NCBI GenBank assembly: GCA_009731375.1
Contig: BJOX01000044.1
Location: 320,672-384,671, forward strand
Direction: 5' to 3'
DNA from: Paulinella micropora
Lineage: Eukaryota > Cercozoa > Imbricatea > Euglyphida
Length of the DNA stretch: 64,000 nucleotides
Shown: in pieces, positions 1-10,142 of the stretch
How the letters are laid out: the number at the start of each line of letters is the position of its first letter
How positions within the stretch are numbered: position 1 is the stretch's first letter
The notes under the pieces: generated by a model
What the model was told of the DNA's origin: nothing
The model's input: only the letters and a program-made list of their open reading frames with translations
The model's database searches: none
Program-made: the position numbers and the translations under genes

Positions 1-459
1 GGCCCCCCGGCCGGGTGGCGCGGCGCCATCCTGTTGCTGCTGACAGGCTCGGCCTGGGTCCGCACGTTGGCGCTGGAGGAGGTGCGAGAGTGCCCGGGGG
101 TGCCCTGGGCGCTCGAACCCCGCTGGACATGGGCGCTGGACTGCCTAGGCTGGGGGTGCCTCACGGTGGGGAGCAGTGGCGGCGCGGCGCTCGGCTGGCT
201 GCTGGCCGGCACGGGAGTCCTGTGCCTGCCCCTGCTAGACGGAGCCCCCCCCGCCGCTACCCCCGCCCTGCTGGGGACACTGACGGCCCTGTTGGCCGGG
301 TTGCTCTACTCGCAGCGCCTGGCGCACGGCCGCGCGGCCGCCCTCTGCTGGTGGGCGGGCTGGACCCTGTGGTGGTGTGCTTACTATACCGCTGGGCGGG
401 GCCGGGTCGCCTGGGGCCTGGCCTCGGCGGGCCTGCAGGGGTGGTGCCTGGCCGCCCTG
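1..459 (+). repeat. near-identical copy of 1449-1907 (membrane-protein segment)
   Basis: Bases 1-459 match 1449-1907 almost perfectly (only a few substitutions seen) and encode the same hydrophobic stretch from a GW-R-GAIL start to an LQGWCLAAL end. The copy stops exactly at a 10-N join (460-469). An unmerged allelic or overlapping contig end is as likely as a true tandem duplication. Confidence 0.85.
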
Positions 460-469
460 NNNNNNNNNN

Positions 470-1035
470 GTGCTCCTGCAGCTGGGCCAGGCGGGAGACG
501 AGTCGCCCGTGTGGCGCGTCGTGTTCACGGACCTGGACGATTCTACTCTCTGCACCCTCCCGTCGCCGCGGCATCAGACGTGCGACGCGGCGCTGCTGTA
601 CTTCTTGTGCACTTGCCCGTGCAGCCTCCCGCAGGCCCTGTGGCGCCTGCCTGGGTGGCGCGGCCAGGCGGGCACACCGCGCTTCTGCGCGGCCTGGGAC
701 GTGCTGCTCCACGAGGTGCTGCCGAGGGGCGGGTTTGAGTTCTGGACCATCTACGCCGTGGAGGCCCTGGACTGTGGCTGGGAGGCCTACCTCGACCTGC
801 TGGGGCGGCACGTGAAGTCCAGCCGGCTCGCCAGCCACCGCCTCGTCAGCCGCCGGTGGTTGCAGGCGTTTCTGTACCGCCAGGGGCTGCGCCGCCACCG
901 GCTGCGGGGCCAGCACTTCTGGGAGCCCCTGGCGTGCCGGAGCGCGAGCGAGGCGCTGGCCCGGCACGGCAGCCTGGAGGTCCTGCTCTTTTGTGCCAGG
1001 CGCCTCCTGGAACTGGATTCGGACGACTGCTGCTT
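470..1035 (+). CDS. partial ORF with RGS-like segment, possibly the cytoplasmic end of the upstream membrane protein
   Basis: After the 10-N join one frame stays coding-like for about 185 codons (VLLQLGQAGDE... to RLLELDSDD). Its last third, around FWEPLACRSASEAL and SLEVLLFCARRLLEL, resembles the start of a regulator-of-G-protein-signalling helix bundle: an aromatic start, then alternating helices with the E-xLLF motif. A membrane domain followed by RGS is a known receptor architecture, but here the two halves are joined only across Ns. The similarity is by eye and weak. After about 1035 the frame becomes Arg/Pro-rich and non-coding in appearance, so an exon boundary or the end of the domain is likely there. 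Confidence 0.35.
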
Positions 1036-1376
1036 GGGGGTCCAGACCCTGGCTAGCGTCGGTTGCGGGGGATGGGCACGCCTGGCGGCGGGGTTGGTCG
1101 GCGCAGCGCCGTTTGGCTCGCGGGCCCCTGAGCCACGCCCCCGCGCCGCTCCCTCCCCGCGCCGGCGCAGCGCCGGGTGGCTCCCCCCCCTGACACCTGC
1201 TCCCTCTCCCCCTCCCCACCCGCTCGTGTCGTCTCTCGTGTTCGTTTTTTTGACCGCTGTTCTTCCCTCCCCCCCCCCTCGCCACTGCTGCTCCCGTCCG
1301 GACCGCGGGAGCCCACGAGTGGGGAGGAAGAGGAGGAGGGGGGTCTTACTTACTATCACTCTGACCTGCCTGTGGT
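1036..1376. other. GC-rich spacer, pyrimidine-rich in the middle
   Basis: No convincing ORF. It contains C/T-rich tracts around 1180-1295 that could be intronic. Nothing else recognised. Confidence 0.5.
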
Positions 1377-2072
1377 ATGTACGTCAGCTTCTGGTCCAGC
1401 CAGGCGGCGGGGCTCCTAGCGGGCAGCTTGCTGGCGTTGCTGTGCCGTGGCCCCCCGGCCGGGTGGCGCGGCGCCATCCTGTTGCTGCTGACAGGCTCGG
1501 CCTGGGTCCGCACGTTGGCGCTGGAGGAGGTGCGAGAGTGCCCGGGGGTGCCCTGGGCGCTCGAACCCCGCTGGACATGGGCGCTGGACTGCCTAGGCTG
1601 GGGGTGCCTCACGGTGGGGAGCAGTGGCGGCGCGGCGCTCGGCTGGCTGCTGGCCGGCACGGGAGTCCTGTGCCTGCCCCTGCTAGACGGAGCCCCCCCC
1701 GCCGCCACCCCCGCCCTGCTGGGGACACTGACGGCCCTGCTGGCCGGGTTGCTCTACTCGCAGCGCCTGGCGCACGGCCGCGCGGCCACCCTCTGCTGGT
1801 GGGCGGGCTGGACCCTGTGGTGGTGTGCTTACTATACCGCCGGGCGGGGCCGGGTCGCCTGGGGCCTGGCCTCGGCGGGCCTGCAGGGGTGGTGCCTGGC
1901 CGCCCTGCTAGCCGCGGCCCGGCCCGTCGGGCGGCCCCTGCCGCCCGTCTATGTCGCGGCCCGCGACGTGGCCCCGGCGCCGGAGGCCGGCGGGCGGGAG
2001 GAGGCGGGCACGGGCTACAAGGATGACGTGGCCCCCGTGGTAGGCCTCCAGCGCATCACCAGCTACCTGTAG
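1377..2072 (+). CDS. multi-pass membrane protein, unknown family
   Basis: An ORF of 231 codons from ATG at 1377. About six hydrophobic segments are visible: AGLLAGSLLALLC, the WRGAILLLLTGSAW region, the GCLTVGSSGGAALGWLLAG region, LLGTLTALLAGLLY, the WWAGWTLWWCAYY region and the LQGWCLAALLAAA region. They are followed by a short hydrophilic, Pro/Glu-rich tail ending ITSYL. Base composition is extremely GC-rich, with G/C in nearly all third positions. A poly(A) signal lies 210 bases downstream on the same strand, which supports transcription in this direction. The first ~150 internal codons are duplicated at the window start. I do not recognise the family; a 6-7-TM receptor is an inference only. 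Confidence 0.6.
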   Translation: MYVSFWSSQAAGLLAGSLLALLCRGPPAGWRGAILLLLTGSAWVRTLALEEVRECPGVPWALEPRWTWALDCLGWGCLTVGSSGGAALGWLLAGTGVLCLPLLDGAPPAATPALLGTLTALLAGLLYSQRLAHGRAATLCWWAGWTLWWCAYYTAGRGRVAWGLASAGLQGWCLAALLAAARPVGRPLPPVYVAARDVAPAPEAGGREEAGTGYKDDVAPVVGLQRITSYL

Positions 2073-2281
2073 CCGGGGCCCGGCGCGCCCGTACCCGCCG
2101 CTAGCTCCCCCCCCCCCGCCGCCCGGTGCGCCCGTGCCCGCCGGCCTGGCCCCGGCCGCGGTCTCTCTCCGCCGAGCGCAGGCTGAGGCGAGCACCTCCC
2201 CGGGAAGGCGTCTCTCACTCTGCGTGCGTTGCTCCGGGCCCGGCTAGGACACTGCCCGCTGTGGTCTTTGGTCATCGTCAC

Positions 2282-2287
2282 AATAAA
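2282..2287 (+). terminator. AATAAA poly(A) signal
   Basis: Canonical AATAAA about 210 bases after the stop of the 1377-2072 ORF, with T/G-rich sequence just upstream. It fits the 3' end of that transcript. Confidence 0.5.
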
Positions 2288-2408
2288 AACCACCGGATGC
2301 TTCGGAGGGCGCTGGATTCCCGGCCGGCCCAAGCTCCCGGCCGAGGCACGGCACCTGTAACCTGAGCTAGAGACGGAAGGGCCAGAGAAGGGGCGGGTTG
2401 GCGTGCGC

Positions 2409-3541
2409 CCAGGGAGCCGAGCGGAGGTCTGGGCTTTCTTTTACTGTCTTGGGCACGTGCCACCTCCTCCCTGAAAAAAGTTACGGTCGAGACCAGTCGT
2501 TAGAACCTAGTCTGTATATCAGTTTGTTTGCATCGACTGGCCCGGAAGGTAAAAAAACTACGGAAATAGCGGTTGGTGTGTGCCACTTAGTAGTTACACA
2601 GTGGGCGCAGGTGCCACCTCCTGCCTGAAAAAAGTTACGGTCGAGGCCAGTCGTGTGAACTTAGGGTATAAGTGTCTGAGCGGCAACGACTGGTCCAGGA
2701 GGTGGAAAAAATGACGGGAATAGCGGATGTTCGAAAAAACTGGTGAGGGGGGGATGCGGGGAAATGGCGGGAAAAGCCTCTTAGCCGTTACATAGTGGGC
2801 GCGGCCGGCCCACACCTCCTGCCTGAAAAAAAAGCTGGTCGGGGCCAGTCGTGTGAGATCAGGGTATAAGTGTCTGAGCGGCAACGACTGGTCCAGCAGG
2901 CGGAAAAAATGACTGGAATAGCGGGTGGGTGTGGGAAAAGAGGCTGGATTCCCGGGAAGTAGCGGAGGGAGTGGCATCCCGCCTCTTCCCGGGAATTCGC
3001 CCCCCCCCCCCTTCCCAAAGTCGGGGCTAGTCGTTACAAATTCTGAGATATATCACTAATTTCCAACGACTGGTCCAGACTTCACGGGATGCCACTCCCT
3101 CCGCTACTTCCCGGGAATCCAGCATCTTTTCCCACACCCAACCGCTATTCCAGTCATTTTTTCCGCCTCCTGGACCAGTCGTTGCCGCTCAGACACTTAT
3201 ACACTGATTTCACACGACTGGCCCCGACCAGATTTTTTTCAGGCAGGAGGTGGGGTGCCACCCCGCGCCCACTGTGTAACTGCTAAGTGGCACACACCCA
3301 CCGTTATACCAGTAGTTTTTTTACCTTCCGGGCCAGTCGATGCAAACAAACTGATATACAGACTAGGTTCTAACGACTGGTCTCGACCGTCCTTTTTTCC
3401 GGTGGGGGGGGTGGCACCGGGTCCACTATCTAACGGGCGCCAGTCGATGTGAATTTTTAACGAATGGTCCAGGGAGCCGAATTTAATGATTAGCCACCTA
3501 TGGCTTTCTTCCACTATCTACCGTGCCAGGGAGCCGAGCGG
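2409..3541. mobile_element. fold-back (inverted-repeat) element with 16-bp flanking direct repeats
   Basis: The sequence from ~2458 to ~3000 reappears reverse-complemented from ~3085 to ~3420 with modest divergence, giving two long arms around a central ~80-bp segment. The 16 bases CCAGGGAGCCGAGCGG occur at 2409-2424 and again at 3526-3541, as expected of a target-site duplication. No ORF of a transposase is present, so this is non-autonomous. Each arm is built from sub-repeats: a run of A, then a conserved GGNATAGCGG-type box, then a CCAGTCG...CGACTGG palindrome. It separates two GC-rich genes but is itself less GC-rich. I do not recognise the family. Confidence 0.75.
2493..3467. repeat. seven CCAGTCG-N33/34-CGACTGG palindromic units
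   Basis: Units at 2493-2540, 2647-2693, 2845-2891, 3027-3073, 3175-3221, 3333-3380 and a shortened one at 3440-3467. Six have a length of 47 or 48 bp. The 7-bp ends can pair; loops share a TATAAGTGTCTGAG-like or TATATCAGTTTG-like core. Units 1 and 6 are reverse complements of one another, as are 2/3 and 5, and the fourth sits at the symmetry centre. Confidence 0.85.
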
Positions 3542-3929
3542 GGGGCTTCCTCTGTTCGGCGGCCCCGTCCTGAACACAGCTCCGGGGGCACGCACCACCC
3601 CGCGCGCCGGCCACGCCCTCCCCGGGGCGCGTTGGGCGGGGGGGTGGGCCAGGGGGGGGGGGGCGGCCTCGTCCGGCGTGCCGCGGGCGGAGGGAAGGGG
3701 CGGGGGCTCCCCCTTGCCGGCCGACAGGCCCGCCCGCCACTCCTCCCTCCTCCCGGGGGTCTTCCCCCCTTCCCTCTCCCCGCCCCGCGCGCGTCCGGCG
3801 CAGCGGCCGGGCCCTCGTGTCTGTGCAAAGTAGCAACTCAGAGTGGGTTAGGGTGCTCGGCTAGGCTTGGAGAGAGCACATGCAGGGTCGTGTGCCTACG
3901 GGGCGCAGGCCCGCCCGCGCTCTGGCCCC
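3542..3929. other. GC-rich spacer with G-runs
   Basis: No credible ORF (Arg/Pro/Gly-rich in all frames). G-runs at about 3637-3662 suggest promoter-like or CpG-island-like sequence upstream of the surface-protein gene; that is inference. Confidence 0.4.
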
Positions 3930-4130
3930 GAGCCCCGAAGCCCCTGGCTGGGTGTGGCTCCCGCTCTTGTGCGTGCTGTTAGTGCTGGCCGTGGTGCTGC
4001 CCTGGAGTGCCCGGCCGTCNNNNNNNNNNTGAGCCCCGACGTTCCTGGCTGGGTGTGGCTCCCGCTCTTGTGCGTGCTGTTAGTGCTGGCCGTAGTGCTG
4101 GCCGTGGTGCTGCCCTGGAGTGCCAGGCCG
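3930..4130 (+). repeat. duplicated signal-anchor coding segment across a 10-N join
   Basis: 3930-4019 and 4031-4130 are near-identical, each encoding a P-GW-WLPLLCVLLVLAVVL hydrophobic stretch, and the break is the N run at 4020-4029. As at 460, repetition beside an N join suggests two contig ends that overlap but were not merged. The second copy carries one extra LAVV repeat. Confidence 0.75.
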
Positions 4131-7100
4131 TCCGTCTGGGCGCCGCGGCTTCGGGCCCGGCGCGGCGCCGCGGGCCGACGGCGAGCAGCTGACGCTGTCC
4201 TTTGTGGCGCTGGCGGCCGCCGCGCCCGGCGCCGCCGGCTACGCCCCCCTGGCCACCATCCGGTACCGGGCGGGCGCCGGCGTGCTGGCCCTGCACGGCC
4301 TGGTCGTGTCGCTCGTGTCCCGCGGCGCCGCCGGGCCGCGGCTGTTCGGGGCCAACACGGCCGTCGCGGTGAATGGCGAGCCGTCGCTGCGCGTGGCCCT
4401 GCGGCCGCCGTTCCTGGTGGGGGCCTACGCCGCGCCCGAGGGCCTGCCGGCGCTGCGGGGCCTGCCCTGCGGCGCCGGGTGCCCTGCCGGGGCCCGGCTG
4501 TGCCTGGTGCCCGTGTACAGCCACAGCCGCGCGGCCGACCACGAGCCCGGCCGGGTGGCCGCGCGGCGCTGCGAGGCGGCGCCGGGCCTGCGGGCGGCGG
4601 TGGACGAGGGGGGCTGCTGCGCCGTCACCAGCCGCAGAGCGGGCTGGCCCGACGACGGCGCGGCCCCGGGCGCCAACGTGACGTGGCCGGCCTGGTCCTT
4701 CGCCCCGGGCTCGCTGGCCCTCGAGGCCCGGCCCCCGCTCGTCCCCCCCGGCGGCTGGGCCCGGCTGGTGGCGACGGCGCAGCTGGGCCCGGGGGGCGGA
4801 CGACGCTACGACGTGACCCCGCTGGTCCGGCTCTCGGCCACGGGCGGGCCCGGCCCGCTCGCGCTCGGCGGGGGAGTGGCTCGTGGCAGTGGACGGCGCC
4901 GGGCCCAGCGCCGTAGCGCGCCTGGCGGCCGGGCCCGGCGCCGGCGAGCGCCTGGCGGCCGTCACGGTGCTGGGCCCGGCCGCCCGGGCCCGGTGGGGGG
5001 GGCCGTCCTCCCTGCGCTTCCGCGCCGCCGCCTCCGCCGCTTCCGCCGGGGGCCTGCTGGATTCCACCGGCGCCCGGGCCACGGCGCTCGTGTGGGCCGT
5101 GGACCCGTGCGGCCACTACCGCGACGTGTCGGCCGAGGCGTCGCTGGCCGGCCCCGGCGACGAGTCGCTGCTGGTCTCGCGCTCGGACGCGGGCGGCTGG
5201 CAGTTGGTGCTGCCGGTCGGCGCCCCGCCGCTGCCGTGGGGCCCGCACCTGCGGGCGTCGTGGGGCGGCCAGACGGCGCCGGGCTGGCTGCTGACAAGTC
5301 CCCCCCGCCCGGTGCGGCTCACCGTCGAGGTGGCGCACGCAGTGGTGCCGGCGGGCTCGGCCGCCACCTACGCGCCCGTGTCGGCCCCGGACTGCACGGA
5401 CTGGCGGGCGCTGCTGTGGTTCGAGGGCGAGCCGGCGGCGTACGTGGTGACGGAGGACCCGCGCCTCGTCGGGCAGGCGGCCGGGGGCGTGGCGCTGCCC
5501 ACCCCCGGCCGCGCCTGCGCGGAAGCCCTGGCACGGCCGGGGGCGGCGTGGCTGGAGGCGGCGTGGCCCGGCCTGCCCCCGGCGCGGGCGGACCTGGTGG
5601 TGTACGACCTGGTGGCGCTGGAGCTGCAAGCCGACTACTACGCGCCCTTCGCGCCGGCGGCCTCGTGGCCCGGGGGCGCCTGAGCGCCGGCGCGCCCGCG
5701 GCGGAGGCCGACCTCAGCGCCCACGTGGGCCTGGACGGGCCGGGCGCGGACGGGGCCGTGCGCCTGGACGCCCGCCCGCGCCCGGGCTGTGCCCGGCCGC
5801 TGCGGGCCGCCGCGCCCGGCACGAACGGCACGACCGCGTGGCGCGCCCGCTTCCCCCCCGGCCCGGCGTGGCGGCTGGAGTCGTGCCCCGTGTCGGTGGC
5901 GGTGTTGACGGAGCCCTGGCCCGCCGTGGGCGCCAACGTGTCGTACGCGCCGGGCGGCGGCGCCGCCGCCGGGCCCTGGACCGTGCCGGGGGGGGGCGCC
6001 CGCCCCGACCCCGACGGCGTCCTGGTGCACTTCGAGGGCGGCTGGTGGCTGCGGCCCCTGGCGGACCTGTCACCCCCCGAGGCCGCGCAGCTGATCCGCT
6101 TCGGGCTGGACGACGGCACCCGGGCGGCCGTGGACCCGGCCACGGGGGCGCTGCGCCCCCGCCTGAACTCTTACCAAGTCAACACGGCGTACGTGACGGT
6201 GCTGTGCCCCGCCAACGCCAGCCGGGAGCTCAACGCGTCGGCGCCGGTGGCGCTCAACCTGGCGCCCGGCCCGTTCGAGGCCGGCTTCGGCGCCGCCGGG
6301 GGGGTGCCGTGCGCGGTGCAGGACTCCGTCGTGTGGCCCGGCCGGCAGGAGCTGTGGCTGCCCGTGGCGTGCCACGCCGGCCCGGCCAGGCTCGCGTCCT
6401 GCCAGGTCGCGCTGTGCCTGAACGACCGCGCGTGGGACGTCGACCTGCTGCTGGCGGCGGTCGGCGAGGTCGGCGGCGCCTGCGACGCGCTGCCGGCCTT
6501 CTGCCCCGAGAACCCGCACGGGCTGGACATGCGCTTCGTGCTCGGCCGGGCCCCTAGCTACGAACCCCGCTTCTCCGAGCTGGGCTACGCGCGCTGGCTG
6601 TTCTGGCAGGTGCAGGCCCTGGACCCGGCGGCGCAGCGCGCGCTGGCCGGGGAGGTGCACGTGTGCACGCTGCGCCTGCCGCTGCGCCCCGGCGCGTCCG
6701 GCCGCTACGCGCTCACGGGGTTCTTGGTCCAGCTGCGCGCGCTCGACGCGGCCGGCTCCGCCGTCCACGACTGGACGGCCGCCGCGGGCCTGCCGCCCCT
6801 GGGCGCGTCCGAGGCCTACGTGGTGGTGGCCGGCAACACTACGCTGGCGGCCGGGTACGCGGCCGCCCCGTCGCTGCGGCGGCGGCGCGCGCTGGCGGAC
6901 GCGCCGGCGGACACGGGGCCCGCGCCCGTGGGGCCCTTCCCCACCGCGGGCGACACGGACGGCGACGGGCTCGTCTCGCTGAGCGACACGAGCCACATCG
7001 CGGCCGCGGCCGTGCACTTCGCCGCCACGGCCAACCGCTGGCTCGTGGACGGCGAGACCCCCGTCGGCTGCACGGGCTGTGGGTCCGCGGGGGGCGCCCC

Positions 7101-9042
7101 GCCCGCGTTCCGGTACGGCCGGGGGCCGCCGGACCCGGGCTTCCGGCCCCTGCTGCAGGCCTTGACGCCCAGCCTGCACCACCTGAACCCGTACGAGGGG
7201 ACGCCGCTGTACGAGCAGTGGCCGCCGGACCCGTCGTCCGCCTACCGGCGCCAGCCCCAGCCCGCCTGGGGGCAGGCGTACGACGCGCGGGACTATACCA
7301 GCAACTCGGTGGACGTGGAGTTCCACGCGCAGAGCGTGGGGGGGCTGGCCCGCCTGCTGGCCATCCACAGCCCCTGGGACCTGGTGGACGCGCTGCCCGA
7401 CTGCGAGGACACGCGGGTGCGGCTCGTGGCGTACCTGAACCAGGTCGTGCAGGCGCCGCCCAACACGCTGCGGGCGGCGGACTGCGTTAGCGGGGGGACC
7501 AGCGTCTGGTTCGGCCTCGACCTGCCGTGGGCGGACGTGAACGAGAGCAGTGCACGGCCGGGGGTCGAGCTGCGGCCGCCGGCGCTCGGGGACCCGTGGT
7601 GGTGGGCCGTGGCGGCGTGCGAGCGCGACGGGGTCTACGCCGCCGACTTCCGGCTCCACCGCTGGGACGGGCGGACGGCCTACCGCGTGGCGTTGCAGGT
7701 CCGCACCCGCGCGGCCACGCAGCTGTACTTTGCGGCGGCCGGCGGCGGGCCGGGGCCCTTCCTGGCGGGCGAGTGGCCCCCGGCGGTAGCCTGTGTGCCG
7801 TCGGCTTCGGCCTCGCCCGGGCCTTCGGCTTCGGCCTCGCCCGGGCCGTCAGCTTCGGCCTCGGCTTCGGCCTCGCCCGTGCCGTCAGCTTCGGCCTCGC
7901 CTTCGGCCTCGCCTGGGGCCTCGGCTTCGGCCTCGCCCGGGCCCTCGGTCTCGCCCTCACCCTGGGCCTCGGCCTCGGCCTCGTCTGCGCCCTCGCCCTC
8001 GGCCTCCTCTACTGCCTCGGCCTCAGCCTCGTCCACTGCCTCGGCCTCGTCCACTGCCTCTGCTTCATCCACTGCCTCTGCCTCGTCTTCGGCCTCGTCT
8101 TCGGCCTCGCCTTCGTCTTCAGCCTCGTCTTCGGCCTCGTCTACTGCCTCGCCCTCGTCTTCGGCCTCACCCTCACCCTCATCCTCGTCCTCGGCCTCGT
8201 CTTCGGCCTCACCCTCCTCCTCCTCCTCGGCCTCGCCTCCGGCCTCAGCCTCGTCTTTAGCCTCGCCTTTGGCCTCACCCTCATCCTCTTCCTCTGCCTC
8301 GTCCTCAGCCTCGTCTTCGGCCTTGCCTCCGGCCTCGCCTTCGGCCTCGCCTTCGGCCCTGGGCTCGGCTTCGTGCTCGGCCTCGGCCTCGCCCACGCCT
8401 TGCCCCGCGCGGCCGCCGGAGTGCCCCGCCGCGCCCACCGGCCTGGCCGAGCCCTGGCTCGACCCCGCGGGCACGGCCTTCACGGTGCTGAGCGGGGCGC
8501 AGGCGGGGCGCCTCTCCTTCGTGGTGCGGGTGCCCAGCGACGGCTGGACCGCCCCGGCCCTGCGAGTCCAGTCCGCCAGCGCCTGCCACCTGCTGGCCAC
8601 GGCGCGCGTGGCGGTGGCCGCCGGGGCGCCGGACCGTTGTGACAGCGGGGGCGAGGCGGTGCAGCTCGTGTACGAGTTTGCGGCGCAGCACCGCCTGTAC
8701 CCGAACCTGACGTCCCAGGCGCTGCTCCGCTTCGTCTTTCCGGCGCAGGACTGGTGCGAGCTGGAGCTGGGGCTGGCTCCCCCCACCTCGTCACTGCTAC
8801 TGCTCGCCAATGGCAGCGCGGAGGAGGCCGCCCGGCTGGACGCCCTGGGCCCCGCCGCGGGGGCCGCCGCGGGGGCCGCCGAGGTCACGCAGCTCTACTA
8901 CCAGAGGGCTTCGCCGACGGCAGAAGAAGCCCTGCTGCTGGAGGAAGTGTGGCCGCCGTGCGCCCGCTGCCGCGAGCTGGGAGAGTGCCGCTGCGAGCTG
9001 CAGGTGTGGGGTGGCGAACCTGGGGCTCTCCGACATAGGTAA
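4031..9042 (+). CDS. large single-anchor surface protein with Ser/Ala-rich linker (frameshifted)
   Basis: The N terminus has a hydrophobic anchor (LLCVLLVLAVVLAVVLPW), and about 1,600 residues of predicted exterior follow: paired Cys, several N-x-S/T sites, an EF-hand-like calcium loop (DTDGDGLVSLSD near 6960), a ~200-residue Ser/Ala/Pro linker, and a C-terminal Cys-rich domain (PPCARC...CRCELQ). The plausible frame changes three times: around 4140, around 4880 near a G-run and around 5675 in a G-run. From 4883 to 5683 a different frame carries the coding signal. The last two lie in G homopolymers, so sequencing error is likely. The ORF stops soon after CELQ|GTGTGG, which could be a splice donor, so the 3' part may be missing. 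I do not recognise the family; a cell-surface or wall-associated protein is inferred. Confidence 0.6.
7797..8400 (+). repeat. low-complexity Ser/Ala/Pro coding repeat
   Basis: About 200 codons of SASASP, STAS and SSAS units, written almost entirely with TCG/TCC, GCC/GCT and CCC/CCT codons. It forms an imperfect TCGGCC-type DNA repeat inside the surface-protein gene and separates its calcium-loop domain from the C-terminal Cys-rich domain. It is probably an extended O-glycosylated linker. Confidence 0.85.
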
Positions 9043-9291
9043 ATCGGACCCAGTCGGTTGTTTGGCCTCCGGCGGCGCCCCTGCTATCGGCTGGCCTTCT
9101 TGCCTCTGGTCCGATGCTTTGCCCTTGTCGACCGCGATGACTTGCATTAGCAAGTGTAGCACCGCGATAACGCACACCGACGCCACGCACGCTAATAGGA
9201 ACGCTAGGTACTGCTCCAGCGCTGTTTGCATGCCTATAGGTGGCATAAGGGCTTGATTGTCGGTATGTCTGTGAGCCAAAATTATGAGCAA
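8797..9291 (-). CDS. doubtful small membrane ORF
   Basis: A minus-strand ORF whose first ~80 codons (from about 9243 or 9291) include a hydrophobic stretch LAFLLACVASVCVIAVLHLL followed by a polar Gly/Pro-rich tail. The rest runs antisense through the 3' end of the surface-protein gene and is not credible. Only the upstream part might be real, possibly as a terminal piece of the adjacent retroelement. Confidence 0.15.
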   Translation of the reverse strand: MLIILAHRHTDNQALMPPIGMQTALEQYLAFLLACVASVCVIAVLHLLMQVIAVDKGKASDQRQEGQPIAGAPPEAKQPTGSDLPMSESPRFATPHLQLAAALSQLAAAGARRPHFLQQQGFFCRRRSPLVVELRDLGGPRGGPRGGAQGVQPGGLLRAAIGEQ

Positions 9292-10142
9292 GGCAAGTGT
9301 GTTTGCTGTGAATTATGGGATGTTTGTCGTCTTTGCACACTTGCCTACTTATGTACATGTCAACAGGGGGATTTGGGTGCGACGTGAGCCCTTGGATCCC
9401 TTCGCCTGTCCGTATTTAATGTCTCGGGATTATATATGAATCGGGCTGTCTAGGAATAGGGACACTTAAGTGCATGAATGAAGTATATATGCTTATGGCT
9501 CTTGGTCGTTTTCAACCTTCCACCCAAACAACAAGATACTAGGGAGGACGTGACATAAATGACGTAGCATTCTGTGGAGAATAATTTATCAGACCCTACG
9601 CATGCCAGAGCCGCGGGAGGCGGGCTAGCAACTCGGGAGGAGGTGAGTGTGATGTGCAATGGTCAGGTTGAGCTAACCAGAAATTATTCCAACCCATGGT
9701 GGTAACACCAACTACTGACCCGTCAAGATACCTTCAGGGCCGTCGCACCCCACGGAAGGCGGGGCAGGGTCACTTTTCCCGTATGTTACATCATGTTAGG
9801 TCCAATCCCCTCTTTCCCGTAGAAGAGCGGACTTGGGTAGTATTTTGAGCAAGACAGAGGTATCTTCGGGTGTGTCCCTAGTATGGGAGTGGCTAGGTTT
9901 CCGCTCGGTGCGGTTAGGCCCAGTACCCCTATACTACCCGCGTTTGGATATGCTTTTCATCGATCATCACCTCGACTACTTTCGAACCCGTTTGGATTTA
10001 GCAGCTTGGCCTAATCGGCCGGGTTTGTATTTCCCTGGTGCTGGTGCCCCTATGAGACCGGTAGAGATGCCTTCGGCGGCTATCTCGTCCCATACCCGTA
10101 TTGGGATTCGGCCATGTTGGAGGTCGAATGGGTAATCTAGCA
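9292..10142. other. no gene seen; presumed 3' flank of the retroelement
   Basis: Mixed-composition sequence without a coding pattern. I looked for a direct repeat of this stretch at the other end of the retroelement (18.9-19.8 kb) and found none by eye. Confidence 0.4.

Noticed and set aside
2493-3467. CRISPR array (short palindromic repeats at spacing of 110-200 bp)
   Set aside because: Repeats are mirrored around a centre and spacers are themselves repeated; eukaryotic context. A fold-back element fits.
4131-8888. Long minus-strand and third-frame ORFs across the GC-rich gene
   Set aside because: Arg/Pro/Gly-rich shadows caused by GC-saturated codons; they lack domain structure.
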